DNA of 64,000 nucleotides from Pyricularia pennisetigena (GCF_004337985.1 NC_043740.1:2579616-2643615); one strand, 5' to 3'; counted from the first letter of the stretch, positions 35,079-47,905 are shown. Notes: generated by a model from the letters alone, not told the origin. Numbers and translations: made by a program.

Positions 35079-38000
35079 GGTGCAATGTCGTACACGAGGG
35101 TTGAATATACGGTAGGGCCCAGTTGGTGATGACAGGGCGGCGGCGAATTATGGGGATTGGGGGTAGGCAGCTGCACAACTTTTCACTTTGACTTTTTGCT
35201 CGCGCCAAAATTAACCGGCAGTCTGGGAGCTCGCGTTCCGAATTGACGAGCGGCTAAGCTATCTTGGGGCATTTTCTGGCCCAAGGTTGATTGATCGAGT
35301 GGACATTCAGGCCCGGAGAATACCAAGAATAGTTACTAGGAAACTTTGCGAGGTGCCCACGTGGTATGCCGCCACAACATGTCTTACGCGGAGTATACAC
35401 GTAATATTTTACACCATCATCCGAGTGCGGAAAACAAAAAAACAAAAAAGCCAGCATAAATCAGCCTTGTTAGAATAGTAATTCATGTGGTACCGGCAAG
35501 TAGTTCGATAGCATGACAGGCTCGTTATACAAGAAATCTTGGTCAGCAAATGGGGTGATTTTTTTTTTTTTCCGCATTGTGCCATGAAAAAAACAAGAGT
35601 TGGTCGATCTACCTTGTCTACCTACAGAGTAGAGCTCTACAATGGTACGTAATCGCCGAGTCTATTTTTGAAGCTCGCGGGCTGTGAAAGGGGGGTGTGT
35701 GTGAATGCCGATTCATGGATGGGATGAGGTGGCTTTTTTTTTTCTTTCTTTTTTCCTCATTATATCCGTCTATCCGGAATGAGGGCGGTGATGACGTTAT
35801 GTCCCTCCTCAAGCCGACAACCTTTTGGTCGAGACTATGCAAAGTAATGGAAAGGGGCTGGGGTCGGCGGCATGTATTTGCCCGAGGTTGTTGTTGGACG
35901 CCGGGGGATGCTTGATCATCCAAGCTTGGTTCATCGACAGATAAAGCAGCGTCTCAACGGGAATTGATGCAACTGTAAACTGTGACATGAATACCAGCAA
36001 TAGATTTAGGTTAAACATCAATATGGATGTTAATGGAGCCCCATGTCGAGGGAAAGTTAGAACGGAACCGTCGGCAGGGGGCGATCATGCAAAATGTGCA
36101 CAGAGAGAGACAGAGAGAGAGAGGCCAGAAGCCCAGTCGGTAAGTAGGTTTGTGATGGGACTTCGTTTCCATGGATGGCAAACAGCTGTGGTGGTAGTTT
36201 TGCAAAACTTTGGTAGCATGAGAATCAGAGGTCAAGGGGGAGGCAAGACAAAAAAGACAAGAAAAAAGTCCAACACGATATATCTCGGGAAAGTGGCATA
36301 AGTGGAGAGCAGAGCGAAGAAAATGTCTTGAAAAGGCATCGAAAATGAGTCGTTCTCAAAACAAGCTCAACCCTGGAGCCTTGGTGCTCCTCTTGGTGAA
36401 ACAGTGGGTTTTGTTTTCTTCTCCTTGGTTTCGCATTTTCTTTGGGTCTCTCTCCTCTCCAACCCCCCCGTGAGTTGAATCGGCGACTGTATTGACTGGT
36501 ATCTAGACCAGTAATCGTTATTCTTTTAGTCGCAATTTTCCAGGTCATTATTATGTTCGATTTGCATGCGACAAAAGAAAGAGGGGCCGTGTTTGATGAC
36601 AAGGCAAAACTACCCACACACGGCAGTTGATAATCTTCAGCAACAGGGGCCCTCGAGGGCCTTCGGTGTTCGATCGTGCTTTGGTATCAAGGCCGAGACC
36701 GCAGTCGGGCGATTGGCGCTCAGGGTTTCTGGTGCACGTCCTGCAGGGTCTCTTCCCATCGATTTTTGTAGTGGGTTTTTATGGATACCCCAGGAGGTTG
36801 AGCTCCCTTAAGCAGAGAGGTTGTATCAAATTAAAACAAAATCCCACCAGTAGGCTGTTGTCACCTACTCTGACGGGTATAGTGCGGTCACAACGAAGGG
36901 TAGTTTGAGGCGAAAGATGCTACTTGATTCTTGTTCAGCCATGGGATTTAGGATCAAATGATCGAAACTTACGAAACCTTCTAATGAACCTCGTACTTGG
37001 AAAAAGCAACTAGTAATTTAAGGATAAGAAACCGATATTGATTGAGCCGGCATACCTGCTGTATACAGTAATTAGTAAATGACATCCGATTTCACGTCCC
37101 GTTCAATATGGAGTAAAAAGTCGGACAAATACGAGCCAAGCCAATATGCAGGGCCAGCAGTTAACTAACTTCCAGACGTCTGTCTGATTGCCAGTTGGTT
37201 TTTTTTTTATTTTTATTTTTTATGCATTCTCTATACGTCTCAAGTGCAAGCGTACCAAAAAAAAAAAAAAAAAAATTGGCATGTGGTGACTTTCTAGAAA
37301 TCTATTTTAAATTGTGTTTGTGAAGGTCGACAAGGGAACCAACCGGCCCAATCAAACCAACGCACAAAGGGGAGAGAGACAAAAGAACCCCTCGGGCCGC
37401 CTTCTTGATCGGCCCAATTCACTAAATTTCGCGATAAAATCTTGGAAAACTGGGAACGAGAAAAAAAAAAGGGTCATGCAACCGGATAAATGCCAAGTCC
37501 CTTTCTTGGTACCGATTTCAGTAGCAAGAGCCGTCCAAGGGGTGGGAAGAGAGACGATCACTTGTTCCAGCAGCCTGGTGAATCAGCTGTCGTTCAGGGA
37601 TTCAAAGGGCCAAGAAAAAAAAAAACAACACAAACGCATTGTTTGAATGGTGTGGTTGGTTCTAGACTTTTGGGGAACACCAAATCATGCATTGTTACCC
37701 ATGGTACGCAGCCAAGCCCTTTTGAACGCCAAGGAACGTTTTGGAAATCGGATTTCTTGGAAACAGAGCGAAGCATTTTTCTGATTTCTTGGACAAGGTC
37801 TCGGCGCAGGAACCTGCAGAACATAAAAGTTGTACACTTTTAGACGAGAAAGGAAATGGAAGCTAGAGAGCGGGTGATGAATAAAAAGAAATCAAACAAA
37901 AACAAATGCGGGATCAAAAACACAGCCCACCTGCCAAGATAACCCCCGGTTTTACCCATGTCATCATATATTCAGTACAGTATCGTAACTACTAGGTAAA

Positions 38001-39887
38001 CAAAAGCAAAAAAAGAAAAATCTACAATACCATGCAATCAATGGAACAATGGTATGGCCTGACAATAGTGAGCCCAATGATGTCAATGTTGATCCTATAT
38101 TCCCCTTGCAGTATTTTACCTGGTACATTGCAGTTCGCACCCAGCTATAAATCGCGATTGCACATGCACTCAAAATAAAAAATTTTCCAACACGAGTTTC
38201 TATGAACTGACGTAGTCCTTTTTTATTTTTTTTTTAAGTTCCCCGAGTCCACGGTCCGATTTATGATTCGTACCACGTGTAAACCAAGTAAGGTACGTCG
38301 TAACGATGAAAAAAAAGCCAGGTGACACCGAAAAAAAAAAGATAATGAGAAGGGACCAGAATAAAATAAAAAAAATATATGGGCGGTTTTTGCTCTTTCT
38401 TTTTCCATCTCATGTTAAGAAACTCGACCCAACACACCCCGAATCGAGCAACGTCCTTCCTGACTCTACTACTCCCGTAGACCAAAAGTAGTCATTTGAT
38501 TGGCCGAACTAGTTTGATCTTCACCAGGGTTGTTCCTACTTAACTACTTAACTTTCGTTAGACTAGTCTTACTTGTGATTTGCGCAAATCTTCCCACTCG
38601 TCATCAATAGTTCCCAGGCAATAAACCCCCATTAGTTACTGAAAAATTCCCAATCTCTGTAGGATCCCCTCATAGCCCCTTTCACGACATTACAATGCGA
38701 CCGTACAATAAGACGGTCTGTCGGTGGGGGAGGGCGCATCGCCTAGTTGGCAGAAAAGCTCTAAAAAAAAAGGATACCAGGATCCCCATAACCGCGGGAC
38801 CCCTTCCCGAAACAACAGCCGTGTGGAGATGATGCGAGGTCTATCTCACACACGAACCGCCAAGCAAAGCACACACCAAGCCAAAGAAAAGGGTAGGGGG
38901 AGGCATAGGCGAGGGTTTTGTGGAGGAGGTTCGGAACTTAACCCAGCGAAAGGAAGGAGAAAAAAAAAAATAATAATAATAAAAAAGAGAGAGCATGACA
39001 CGACTAGGTACAATACCATGGAGGTGGCCAATATGGGCCTCCCCGTCTGAGCCTCCCCCCCGGGCCAGGTTACCCATTTTGTCTGATCTGTCTGATCTGT
39101 CTGACCCGGGGGGCATTTTCCTGCTAGGCTGCTACTATGTAATGCGAGGACAAGGGAGGGAAAATCACTGAAAGGAGCACGTTGTTGGCCCGGCGTTGCA
39201 TCGAGGGAAACGTTATTGAGAATACCATAGTTTAGAGGATAAAAAAGAAAAAAAAAAAAAAAAAAAAAGGTCACCCGCGGTGGAGCAAACAAATCCGCCT
39301 TCGGTAAAAAAAGAAAGAAAGGCAAGGAAGGCTACTTATTGGTTTGGACTTCACGGGTTTATTAAACAAAACATTCGAGGTCTGCCCCTTTTCTTTCATC
39401 CTCTTTTATCCTTTTATCCTGTCTCTTCATTTTCTTCGGCTTGATACTTTTTTTTGCGTTTTCTTACTCTCTACTTTCCTCCTCAGAGATAACTTAAACC
39501 AAAAGGTGTCAACTCGTAACCTTGATCCTTTCTTTTCTTCCGATGACATCTCTGGGATCCTAACTCATCTCCTTTCTTCCGACCCTTTTTTTTATTCTCT
39601 TTCTTTTCTCTTACTCCTACTCGCACGATACACGACCGGAAACCTAGTTTTCCCACTTCGATTCATACTTTCTGTTGACAGAGCTTTTTTTTTTTTTTTT
39701 TTTTCTCCCTTCTATTTTGCACATCCATCCCTTCTACTACTTGCCCAGGGTATCTTGACGACTATAGCTGCGTGGGCGGCATTCCATCTACGCCTCGCTC
39801 CTATTACAGACCATCTTCAAACTTAACTTTCTTTTACCATCCCCTCTCCTTATCTTCATCCTCTGATTGAAAATCACATCTGCAATA
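35079..39887. other. Gene-free region of about 4.8 kb
   Basis: Many purine or pyrimidine runs (35562-35571, 36104-36121, 37257-37275, 39249-39268) and an inverted repeat with internal tandem units (39056-39113) are present. The last 500 bases, 39360-39887, are strongly CT-rich, typical of a fungal promoter or leader for the DUF3405 gene. Open frames here are low-complexity and are not called. Confidence 0.55.
39056..39113. repeat. Inverted repeat flanking tandem GTCTGATCT units
   Basis: The arms CCCCCCGGG (39056-39064) and CCCGGGGGG (39105-39113) flank a 40-base loop. The loop contains GTCTGATCT repeated twice and a partial third copy (39081-39105). Confidence 0.75.
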
Positions 39888-42219
39888 ATGGAGAGGTTAC
39901 CAGTATTCCTCCGGTCCAAGTCGAACTCCATGTCATCAGTGACCTCGACCAGCTCCTTCTCAAGTACACACAAGGGCGAGTGGTTACCGGCACCGGCACA
40001 ATCGCGGCAAAAGGTGCGGTTAAGGACCCTCCTTGGTCATTGTTTGTACAGGAGAGTTATACTATGGACGCTGGCTGTCATATCATTCGGCTTCTGGATC
40101 TTTTTTACCAAGAAGGGCGGTTCGTTAGACCTGGCCCAGTTCAAAACAGATGCTTCTGAGGGAACAAAAGAGCAAAGCAGCGGGGACAAAGAAGAGAGAG
40201 AGCCGTTACACTGGCTCAAGTACAAACAGTGAGTATCGAGACGCCTGGATCTATACAGCTGACCAATAATCTTTTTTTTTTTTCTTTTTTTTTTTCTTCG
40301 TGTGCTAACCGCAGACGTCTTCACCGGAAATCAGCCTTGATGGATACTACCGTGGCCTGAGGACATTGGTCCCAATGTCAGAACACAAACCTGAGTTCCC
40401 ATTCGTGCCTGGCCGTCAACCGGCAACCACTACGGTGACGTCTGCCCATATGCCGACGCCCACCGTCTTTGTACCGCAGCCGGACTACGAGTCCAAAGAG
40501 TACAAGGCAACGTACCACCCGGTGCAGACGTGCTATATCGACGAACAAAAACAGGTGCCCGCCCCGGATTTGTACGCATACAACGGTGTACCGCAGGGGA
40601 TGCCGGACCCGGCAATCGGATCGCACTCCCTGCTCGGCATACGCGACGATGTTTGCTTCGATAGGTTCTCGCGTTACGGGCCGTATGGGCTTGGCTACTC
40701 CGAGGAGGAGGGCGGTTTGGGGGAGGGAACCGACACCGAGAGTGATGGCTCCGAGACGGTCTGGTCCAAGACTGGCAAGATCGACTACCGCAATGTGGAC
40801 TGGGGTCGGGCGCAGGAACAGTGTGTCACGGACAACCGGAAGCGGTTCGACGTCAACGCCGGGCGCGAGCGCAAGAAGGTCGACCGCATCGCCGTCGTGG
40901 TTCGCACCTATGTAGGATTCGAGTGGACAAAGCACGCCATCATCAACTTCCGGGCCATGGTCTCGGAGCTCTCGCTGCGGTCGGGCGGCGAGTACACGGT
41001 GCATTTCCTTCTCCACGTCAAAGATAACAGCCTTCCCATCTGGGCCGACGCCGAGACCCGGCAGCAGGTGCTGGATGAGAGTATGCCGCGCGAGTTCCAC
41101 TCCATGTGCACGCTCTGGTCAGAGGCACAAATGGAGCTGCTGTACTCGGGCGGTTGGGGCGAGGCTGTCGAAAACCAATCCGGGCAGTCGATACACGGTG
41201 TTTACCGGTCGGCACACTTCCCACTGCAGCACTTTGCCATGACGCACCCCGAGTATGAGTACATCTGGAACTGGGAGCTGGACATGCGCTACCTCGGCAA
41301 CTACTACGAGCTGTTCGATCGCCTAGGCAGCTGGGCCCGGGACCAAACACGTAACCACCTGTGGGAACGGTCGGCCAAGTACTATATTCCCGCCGTGCAC
41401 GGCGACTGGGCCAACTTCACCGAGCTGGTAGTCCAGACGACGCGAGACGCCGGCAAGAGGCCAATCATGGGTCCTGTCTACTTCCCCGGTCGGACCCAGA
41501 TCAGAGCCGAGGAGCGTTCTGAGACCTTCATGCCGGCGTCTTGTTTCACCTCTCCGGGCGACGGGTCCCCGGGAGTGGCGGCTGACGACAGCGTCAGGTG
41601 CGGCGTGGGCGAGGAGGCCGACCTCATCACACTTAACCCCCTCTTCGACGCCGAGGCGAGCGGATGGGTGTTCGCCTCAGATGTGACCGGGTGGGACCTG
41701 ACTCTGCCGACGCCGCCGCGGCGTTGCGCCATCGTGACAGCAAGTCGGCTGTCGAGACGGCTGCTCGAGGTGATGCACGAGGAGACGTGGCGCTACCACC
41801 ACAGCATGTTCAGCGAGATGTTCCCGGCGGCCATGGCGCTGCACCACGGACTCAAGGCGGCCTATGCGCCGCACCCCGTACTGTTGGACCGCGGGTGGGA
41901 GATGGAGGCCGTCGACAAGCACTTCAACGGCGGTTACGACCACTCAACGAGCGGTCACGGCAGCCCGTTTGACTTCCAGAACGAGCACAACCACAAGGGC
42001 ACCAGCTGGTACTACAACAGCGAATTCGCGGGCCTGCTGTGGAGGCGCTGGCTTGGCTACGCCCAGATGGACGGCCGCGGCGAGGACGGCGGGCGTGCGG
42101 GCGAGGGGACTCTGAGGGGCGGCAAAAACGAGGAGGAGAGCCCGTGGTCTACGGGAAGATTGTGCTTGAGGAGCATGCTGGTGCACCCCATCAAGTGGGA
42201 GAAGCCAAATGATGGATAA
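39888..42219 (+). CDS. DUF3405 type II membrane protein (glycosyltransferase-like)
   Basis: Predicted type II membrane protein of 741 residues. Exons are 39888-40228 and 40335-42219. The intron is GTGAGT...TCAG. The nearer AG at 40314 would bring a stop after 14 codons, while the AG at 40334 restores the frame and lies 26 bases after GCTAACC. Residues 1-56 are a basic, Ser-rich cytoplasmic tail, a single membrane segment lies at about 57-73 (VILWTLAVISFGFWIFF), and the rest is lumenal. The DUF3405 core begins at RIAVVVRTYVGFEW (about 297) and includes EYTVHFLLHVKD, FPLQHFAMTHPEYEYIWNWE (ending about 425) with LDMRYLGNYYELF, and WANFTEL. The WELD acidic pair within this core resembles a glycosyltransferase metal-binding site, but no activity is established for the family as far as I know. 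Golgi residence is inferred from topology. Confidence 0.9.
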
Positions 42220-43563
42220 AAGGCCCATCTTGGGCCTCTGGTCTTGGAGTTTCTTGTTTATTTATTCCGTTTGTTTTATTCTCAAAGGCGTCGTCGTTAT
42301 CTCATACGTCTTTCTTCCTGGTGAATTTTGTGTCTGTTTGATTTGTTTGTTTAGAATGTAGAATAATACCACGATGTTGGGCGAGGGCGTCACTGTACCT
42401 TTGGTCGACTTGGCGTTGGATTGCGTGCTGGGTTCTTTTGTTTTTCTTCTTCTTTCTCGTCTACTTGTGGCCGGGAAACTCTTCCAAAATGAGAAGGTAC
42501 AGCTACCGGCCTAGGTACGGTGGTGCACATTACATACAAATACACTAAAATCGCACGTTCGCACCTGCCTCGCGAAATAACACGCCGCAGTAATTATTGA
42601 AATACAGAAGAACCCGCTCCGGGGATCCGGTTTTGCTTTGCCCATGTCGACATTCTACAAGCAAACATCCAAGTCCAAATCACTTCCTTGCCTGATTTTG
42701 TTTTTGTTGTTGGCGTCCCCAGAAAAATCGAATGCGATCACAGCGTGATTGGTTGATCCCAAAGCATACCAGCCAGACAAATCAAATGCACGTAACCAAG
42801 CAGCAATCTGTATGCACGGCAGCGACATTCGTTTGGTCCTCGCATGGGTCTTACTGAGATGCGACATGGTACCTACATTTCGTCAATTGTCGTTAGTGTG
42901 GAACGCGGTGGCTGCCCTATCGGCTTCACGTCATTCGATCCCTGTCCAATCAGCGCTAGTGAATGGCAGTTAGTAAAAGTATACGCTTAACAGCCACAAG
43001 TTTTGCTTGCTTGTTATTGAATCACAGCAGCAGCCCACATTTTATCCACTCGCTTTCTTACCTTACTCGACTTGCATGGACATAAACAAAAACAATACGT
43101 CGAGAGAAATCGAATCACACACACACACACACACACACATACCCACTGCTGGCCCCAAATCTAAAGTGTCCAAGCTCCTTCCCCTTACACAACTCCACGA
43201 TCGCGCCCAGTAACTAACACGCAAGCATTGTCACATCACTTAACTAACTACCTTGGACTTGGTTAGCAAGTTTGTTTGATTTAGCATCAACATTCCCACT
43301 ACCTTGTTTGCTTTTTTCCTCAGCCCCCATTTGCCCCTTGAGACCAAAATCGAATCCAGAGAGCTGTCCTATCCGTGGTATGTTGTTGTTCGCTTGCACA
43401 AACCCCAGAAGGACATCTGATTATCAGTCGCATCGCATCGCATCCTTGCGTCTCGCGTTCGTTTGCGACGCGCAATAAACTGACTTTTTTTTTTTTCCCA
43501 CCCCGCAACGCAGCGCAGTGACAAACAAACCCAAACAAGACAACCACACAACAACACAATACA
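42220..43563. other. Intergenic region with a CA microsatellite
   Basis: The 3' flank of the DUF3405 gene and the promoter and leader of the next gene. It has a (CA)12 tract at 43116-43139 and a CT/T-rich leader with a T run at about 43484-43496. No gene is seen. Confidence 0.55.
43116..43139. repeat. (CA)12 microsatellite
   Basis: Twelve CA units about 425 bases upstream of the ATG at 43564. Confidence 0.9.
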
Positions 43564-44863
43564 ATGTCTGGCTCCAATGCTTGGCTGCGCGCTCAGCGCA
43601 AATCAGAACTGATTGGAATCGCCGAGCATGTCGGCCTCAAAAAGTATGATATTTTCTTTTCTCTTTTCTCTCTCTTTTCTTTCCTTTCCTTTGCGTTTGA
43701 GCTATTCAGGTTTCGGATACGGCTTCGCTAGCCCCCGCGATGCAACTTGTCGCGCGACGCGATGCGTGCGTCGGCCAGACTGCCAAGAAGGAGATCAGAT
43801 CAGATAACTAACGCGCCATCGCAATCGCGCAGTTACGATGGCCTGAAGAAGGACCTCGAGCTCACCCTTGACGAGCACCTCGCCGCCAACTCGGACAGGT
43901 ATTCCAGCGATCCCAAGCTGGCGCCGTACTTCCAGTCCCGCAACCGAAGTATCGGTTCGCCCATCAAGAAAGACGCTCCCGAGCTCAAGATGCCCAAGAG
44001 GAGAATGGGTAGCAAGACTGACAGCGAGATCATTGCCGCCACCGACGTGTAAGTTTTGCTCGACATGCCCCGAACTTGTCTCTCCAGCCGTCCCGACCTC
44101 AAAGCTGATCCGTGTTTCGACCTCTAGCGATGATGAGCCATCCATAGCGAGCACCACTTCAGCCCTAGTCCACACCCCGGCGCGCGCATTCTCTATCGCG
44201 CAGCGCATCCCACTCCCCGCGACCCCTGCTGAAGTCGCCGAGGCTGTGGACCGCAGCACGGCTGTCGTCCGCCAGCATGTCAACTCGGTCCTCGCCGAGA
44301 GCTCCATCCCCGAGTACACCCAGGCGACGCGCCAGTCCCTGTCCACCGTCACGGCCGTCCTCCTGACGGCGCATCTGTTTGAGCTGTACTTCCTGCGCCA
44401 GGAGCTCCTGGCCGACCGCTACGCCTTCACCATCCCCGCCATCAAGGTGCTCGGCACCAGGGACTACATCATCAACATGCCCGACTTGTTCCTGCTGCTG
44501 ACGTCATCGTTTTGGAAGCCCGCTTCCATTTGGATGCTGACGAGCTTCATCATCCCGAGCTTCTTTGGCTACTTCTTCAACCTGAGCGCCGCCAACTCGC
44601 ACTCGCCCGGCGTCGCCACGCGTGGCCGTCCTAGGGGTGTCTCCCACGACGTTGAGTACCGCGTCGACCCGTTGACCTATAGCGTCGTCAAGGCCGTCAT
44701 CTCCTACGTTGTCTACGCCCAGGGCGCCACGCTTGGCGGCTTTGTCGACGAGAACAGCGTCGCCCGCATCAATTCTGCACTCTACGGCGGCTGGAAGGGT
44801 GTATTGGTCGGCTCGGGCATTACCGGCCTGATGGCCATGTACGATGCGGTTCTGCGCAAGTGA
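43564..44863 (+). CDS. Multipass membrane protein with N-terminal SAP-like helix pair
   Basis: Three exons (43564-43643, 43833-44048, 44128-44863) code 343 residues. Introns are GTATGA...CAG (branch AACTAACG, 189 bases) and GTAAGT...TAG. The N-terminus, RAQRKSELIGIAEHVGLKNYDGLKKDLELTLDEHL, written here only to mark residues 9-43, has the helix-loop-helix spacing of SAP-type modules (L-x-x-[IL]-A-x-x-x-G-L ... L-x-x-D-L). A basic linker follows (PKRRMGSKTD). From about residue 150 there are several hydrophobic segments: STVTAVLLTAHLFELYFL, MPDLFLLLTSS, SIWMLTSFIIPSFFGYFF and VVKAVISYVVYAQG, then a Gly-rich end (GGWKGVLVGSGITGLM). SAP-like plus multipass architecture occurs in inner-nuclear-membrane proteins elsewhere; that location is inference. 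I do not know a gene name. Confidence 0.85.
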
Positions 44864-44934
44864 ACCTTTCTTTTTTTCACATGCTCTCCTTGTTTCAACC
44901 TGGGCTGGAGAATTGGCTTTCTTGTTTGTTCAGA

Positions 44935-44958
44935 GCTGCTGCTGCTGCTGCTGCTGCT
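44935..44958. repeat. (GCT)8 trinucleotide repeat
   Basis: Eight GCT units about 70 bases after the stop codon of the SAP-like gene, hence probably in its 3' UTR. Confidence 0.9.
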
Positions 44959-45307
44959 TGTGCGCAGGCTCTCCTTTGGGCTTTTGAGAGCATTTTGGAC
45001 TGTCTACAGCACGCGCAGATATGGGGTCCCCTTGGGGGCGCACTGCAAGTACAAACACTGCGGCGTTTGGGCGTTGAAAAGGATGCATGGGTTTCCCTTT
45101 TTTATTCAATTTTCTCGTTCTTGTGGCTGCAGCAGGCCTTTTTTGGACTCTTGGCTCTTTTCTTTCTCGTCTGATACCTCCTCTTTTACCAACTGTTTGA
45201 ACTTGCGTTTTTTTTTCGTGGTTTTCTATGCGAGACTTGAGTGGATGATGCGGGATGCTGGAATATGGCGGAGGTTGGGAGTGTCATTTGGTTTACGGGG
45301 TTTTTCC

Positions 45308-45386
45308 NNNNNNNNNNNNNNNNNNNNNNNNNNNNNNNNNNNNNNNNNNNNNNNNNNNNNNNNNNNNNNNNNNNNNNNNNNNNNNN
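45308..45386. other. Assembly gap (79 N)
   Basis: Unresolved bases between T-rich flanks, consistent with a homopolymer or low-complexity collapse. True gap length is unknown. Confidence 0.98.
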
Positions 45387-45625
45387 TTTTTTAGTATACT
45401 CTCGGAATGGCCTTTTTCAGGAGAATGGGCGAACTGGGCGCGCCGGAGCCCACGGGCTGATGATGTTGGGATAATGCTGTTTTGTGTAATGATCTGGTTC
45501 TCGGCGAGGCGCTGCCGAAATATACTTGATTCTACAATTGATTACGATCGTAGTTTATTTTCTAGAATCTACTCCCAGTCTAGATGTTCCTTCGTCGTCT
45601 GCGTCATCCTCCCATCGGCTCAAAG

Positions 45626-47905
45626 TCACAGTTGGCCGATGAACCTCTCATTCCCTCTCCTGACGACCCTTATCGGTACACGTTGATCCTTTGGTAACTT
45701 CAGAGTCAGAGTGGACGTGGCGGTTTTCAGTGTTTCCATGCACCGCGCTATGGCCTTGCCGTACAGCTCGGCCCGCTCTTTGGCACTCATCCGTTCGACG
45801 GCCTCGTCGTCGGCCCACTCGTCGACCGCGAGCTCCATGCTGTACTTGCGGAAGATGACGGCTAGCGCCGTCACCGTCTCGACCCGCGCTATCCTCCTGC
45901 CCAGGCAGCTCCTGGCACCGTCGGAGAAGGGAACAAACAGGCCACGAACGGGGCGGAACATGGGCCGCTCGGCCCCGGCACTCGTGGTCTCCAGTCCGTC
46001 CCCCTCGTCGTCGGTCATGTCGTCGTTCGCAGCCCGGGAATCTCCGGTGCGCGTCCGAGAGGTGTCTACCGGCGCCGGCGGCGAAGACGACGACACCCGG
46101 AACCACCGTTCTGGGATCCACTCGTGGACGTCGCTCTCCCCAGCCTCGTTAGGTGGCCAGTGTTTCTCGTTTCGCGCCGCAGAGATGACCGTGATTGAGA
46201 CTACGGTGCCGGCAGGGAGGACATGCTCGTCTTTACCGCCGTCGAGGCGTAGGACCTGGTCGCGGGCGGGTGAGACTTGCTTGGGGATCACGACGACGGG
46301 CGGGACGAAGCGCAGCGTCTCGTTGAGGACGGCACCCGGCATAGAGGTGAGGAGGTCGTTGATGCAGCTCTCGAACTTCCAACCGGCCGGGTTCTCGTCC
46401 TCCTCGGGGAATAGCCTTTCCAGGTCGGCCTGCATGGCACGCTGGGACGAGGGGTGAGCGGCCAGGAGGATCATGGCGAAGTGCAGCATGTTTGCCGATG
46501 TCTCGTGGCCGGCCAGCATCATGATGAAGGCGTTACTGATGATGTGGTCCTCTGTGAGCTGGAGGCCCGGCGGCATGGTTTCTGTCTTGCGTAAACCCTG
46601 CTGTTTCTCCTGGTCGTCTTTGGCCCGCACCAGGGCACCAACAATGTCCATGTGTTCATTGGTCTTGGGGACCCCTTTTTTGAGGTCCTCTTTCTTGTCA
46701 TTGACGAGATCGCGCATGTACCGGACGTAAGTAATATTTGACTCATGGGCAGACCTTGCCCATTCGAACGGGAGATGACCTGTTGGGTAATTGTTTAGTA
46801 CCTATTCTGTCGCATCTAATCAGGGAGCTTTGTGTCGCGCCCCTGCATCCCATTCTTTGGCCGGTTGACTTACGCAAGAGGATGCTGGGGACGAGCAAGA
46901 TGGCAAAGATGTTCTCCAGCATTCCTGCCGTGGCATTCGGAAACGTCATGAGATAATTGGAGTCTTTCTCGGACTGCGTGTACTTGTTCATCCTTGGATC
47001 CTGATTATCAGACGGCTTCTCACCAGGCCACAGGAATCGCAGACCAAAACCAATGGTACCGATGATGTTCAAGGCCAGGGTCATGGTGTCATGTGCCAAC
47101 GAGCTGATTGTTCTCCGGTCGGCTGCGTTTTGGTCATCCTGGCCATCATTGTCGCCGTGGCCCCTCCAGAGCCTTAGCATGCTCTGCGTCTGACGGATAG
47201 TCTCGTCGAAGGCGTTTGCGGCGCTAGTCTCATTGAACAGGGAGCTCGTGACCTTGCGATGCATCTTCCAGACGGCACCCTCGGTCGTGACAATGTTTGC
47301 GCCGAGCATCTCCAGGACCCCATACTGCTCGACGGCCTTGGGGAAGTCCTCGCGCCGGCTGGTTATCTGCTGGATGGCCTCTGGGCAGCGTGTGTACACG
47401 ATTAGGGACCAAGGGGTAAGCACAATGAAGGTGTCGCCAAGCTTGTGCCAGATCTCCCCACGGTCGATTTTGTATGCCCAGTCCTTTGTCATGACGCTGG
47501 CAGGCAGTTGGTTCATCAGTATTGCCTGGAATGGCGTGGCATGGCATGGCATGGCAGCATAGACCGCATCGTATGAAAACTTACGTCAGCGTAACTGTTC
47601 CCACTGCTGCCGGCGCCACAGCCTTGACAAGGGCCAAGAACGGAACTTGAATGGTCAACCAAAGTGCATTGTGAGGATTATACGCTGAGCAAAAAAGGGG
47701 TGCAGATTGTTAGTGAGTGCAACGTACGACAACCAGCAACGAATACAAAGCGGCAGTGGGCAACAAGAGACTCACGGCAAATGACGTAATTGAAGCCCGT
47801 TTTTTTTGCGCTGGCGATGTTTCGCTGCAGCCTCGAGACGCAAGTAAACAAGAAAGCGAGCGCCCAGGCAACGGCCACCGCGGAGATGACTCGGATTCCA
47901 GACAT
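45626..47905 (-). CDS. Cytochrome P450 monooxygenase
   Basis: Haem-thiolate monooxygenase of 668 residues, likely ER-anchored. Exons on the minus strand are 47905-47776, 47684-47585, 47496-46874 and 46779-45626. Introns 1 and 3 are GTGAGT...CAG and GTAAGT...CAG; intron 2 is discussed in the findings. The N-terminus, RVISAVAVAWALAFLFTCV, is a membrane anchor. QITSRREDFPKAVEQYGVL and TTEGAVWKMHRKVTSSLF are the B'-C helix region, where W-x-x-x-R contacts the haem. The I-helix oxygen-binding site is AGHETSAN at 374-381. ExxR is ETLR at 438-441, the PERF-like motif is ERW at 508-510, and the haem loop is FSDGARSCLG at 569-578 with Cys576. An acidic insert of about 40 residues (DDMTDDEGDGLETTSAG) precedes the haem loop, making the protein longer than usual. 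Substrate is unknown, and no biosynthetic cluster surrounds it. Confidence 0.92.

Larger units (their letters stand above)
44864..45625. other. Convergent intergenic region with GCT repeat and assembly gap
   Basis: 3' UTRs of two convergent genes. It contains (GCT)8 at 44935-44958 and 79 N at 45308-45386. The hydrophobic Ala-rich open frame at 44860-45174 reads through the GCT repeat and is not a gene. Confidence 0.6.

Noticed and set aside
38730..38770. tRNA A-box-like sequence (TCGCCTAGTTGG)
   Set aside because: No matching T-loop downstream. The surrounding sequence does not fold as a tRNA.
44860..45174. Hydrophobic, poly-Ala open frame after the SAP-like gene
   Set aside because: Overlaps the stop codon of that gene and reads through a GCT repeat. 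3' UTR.
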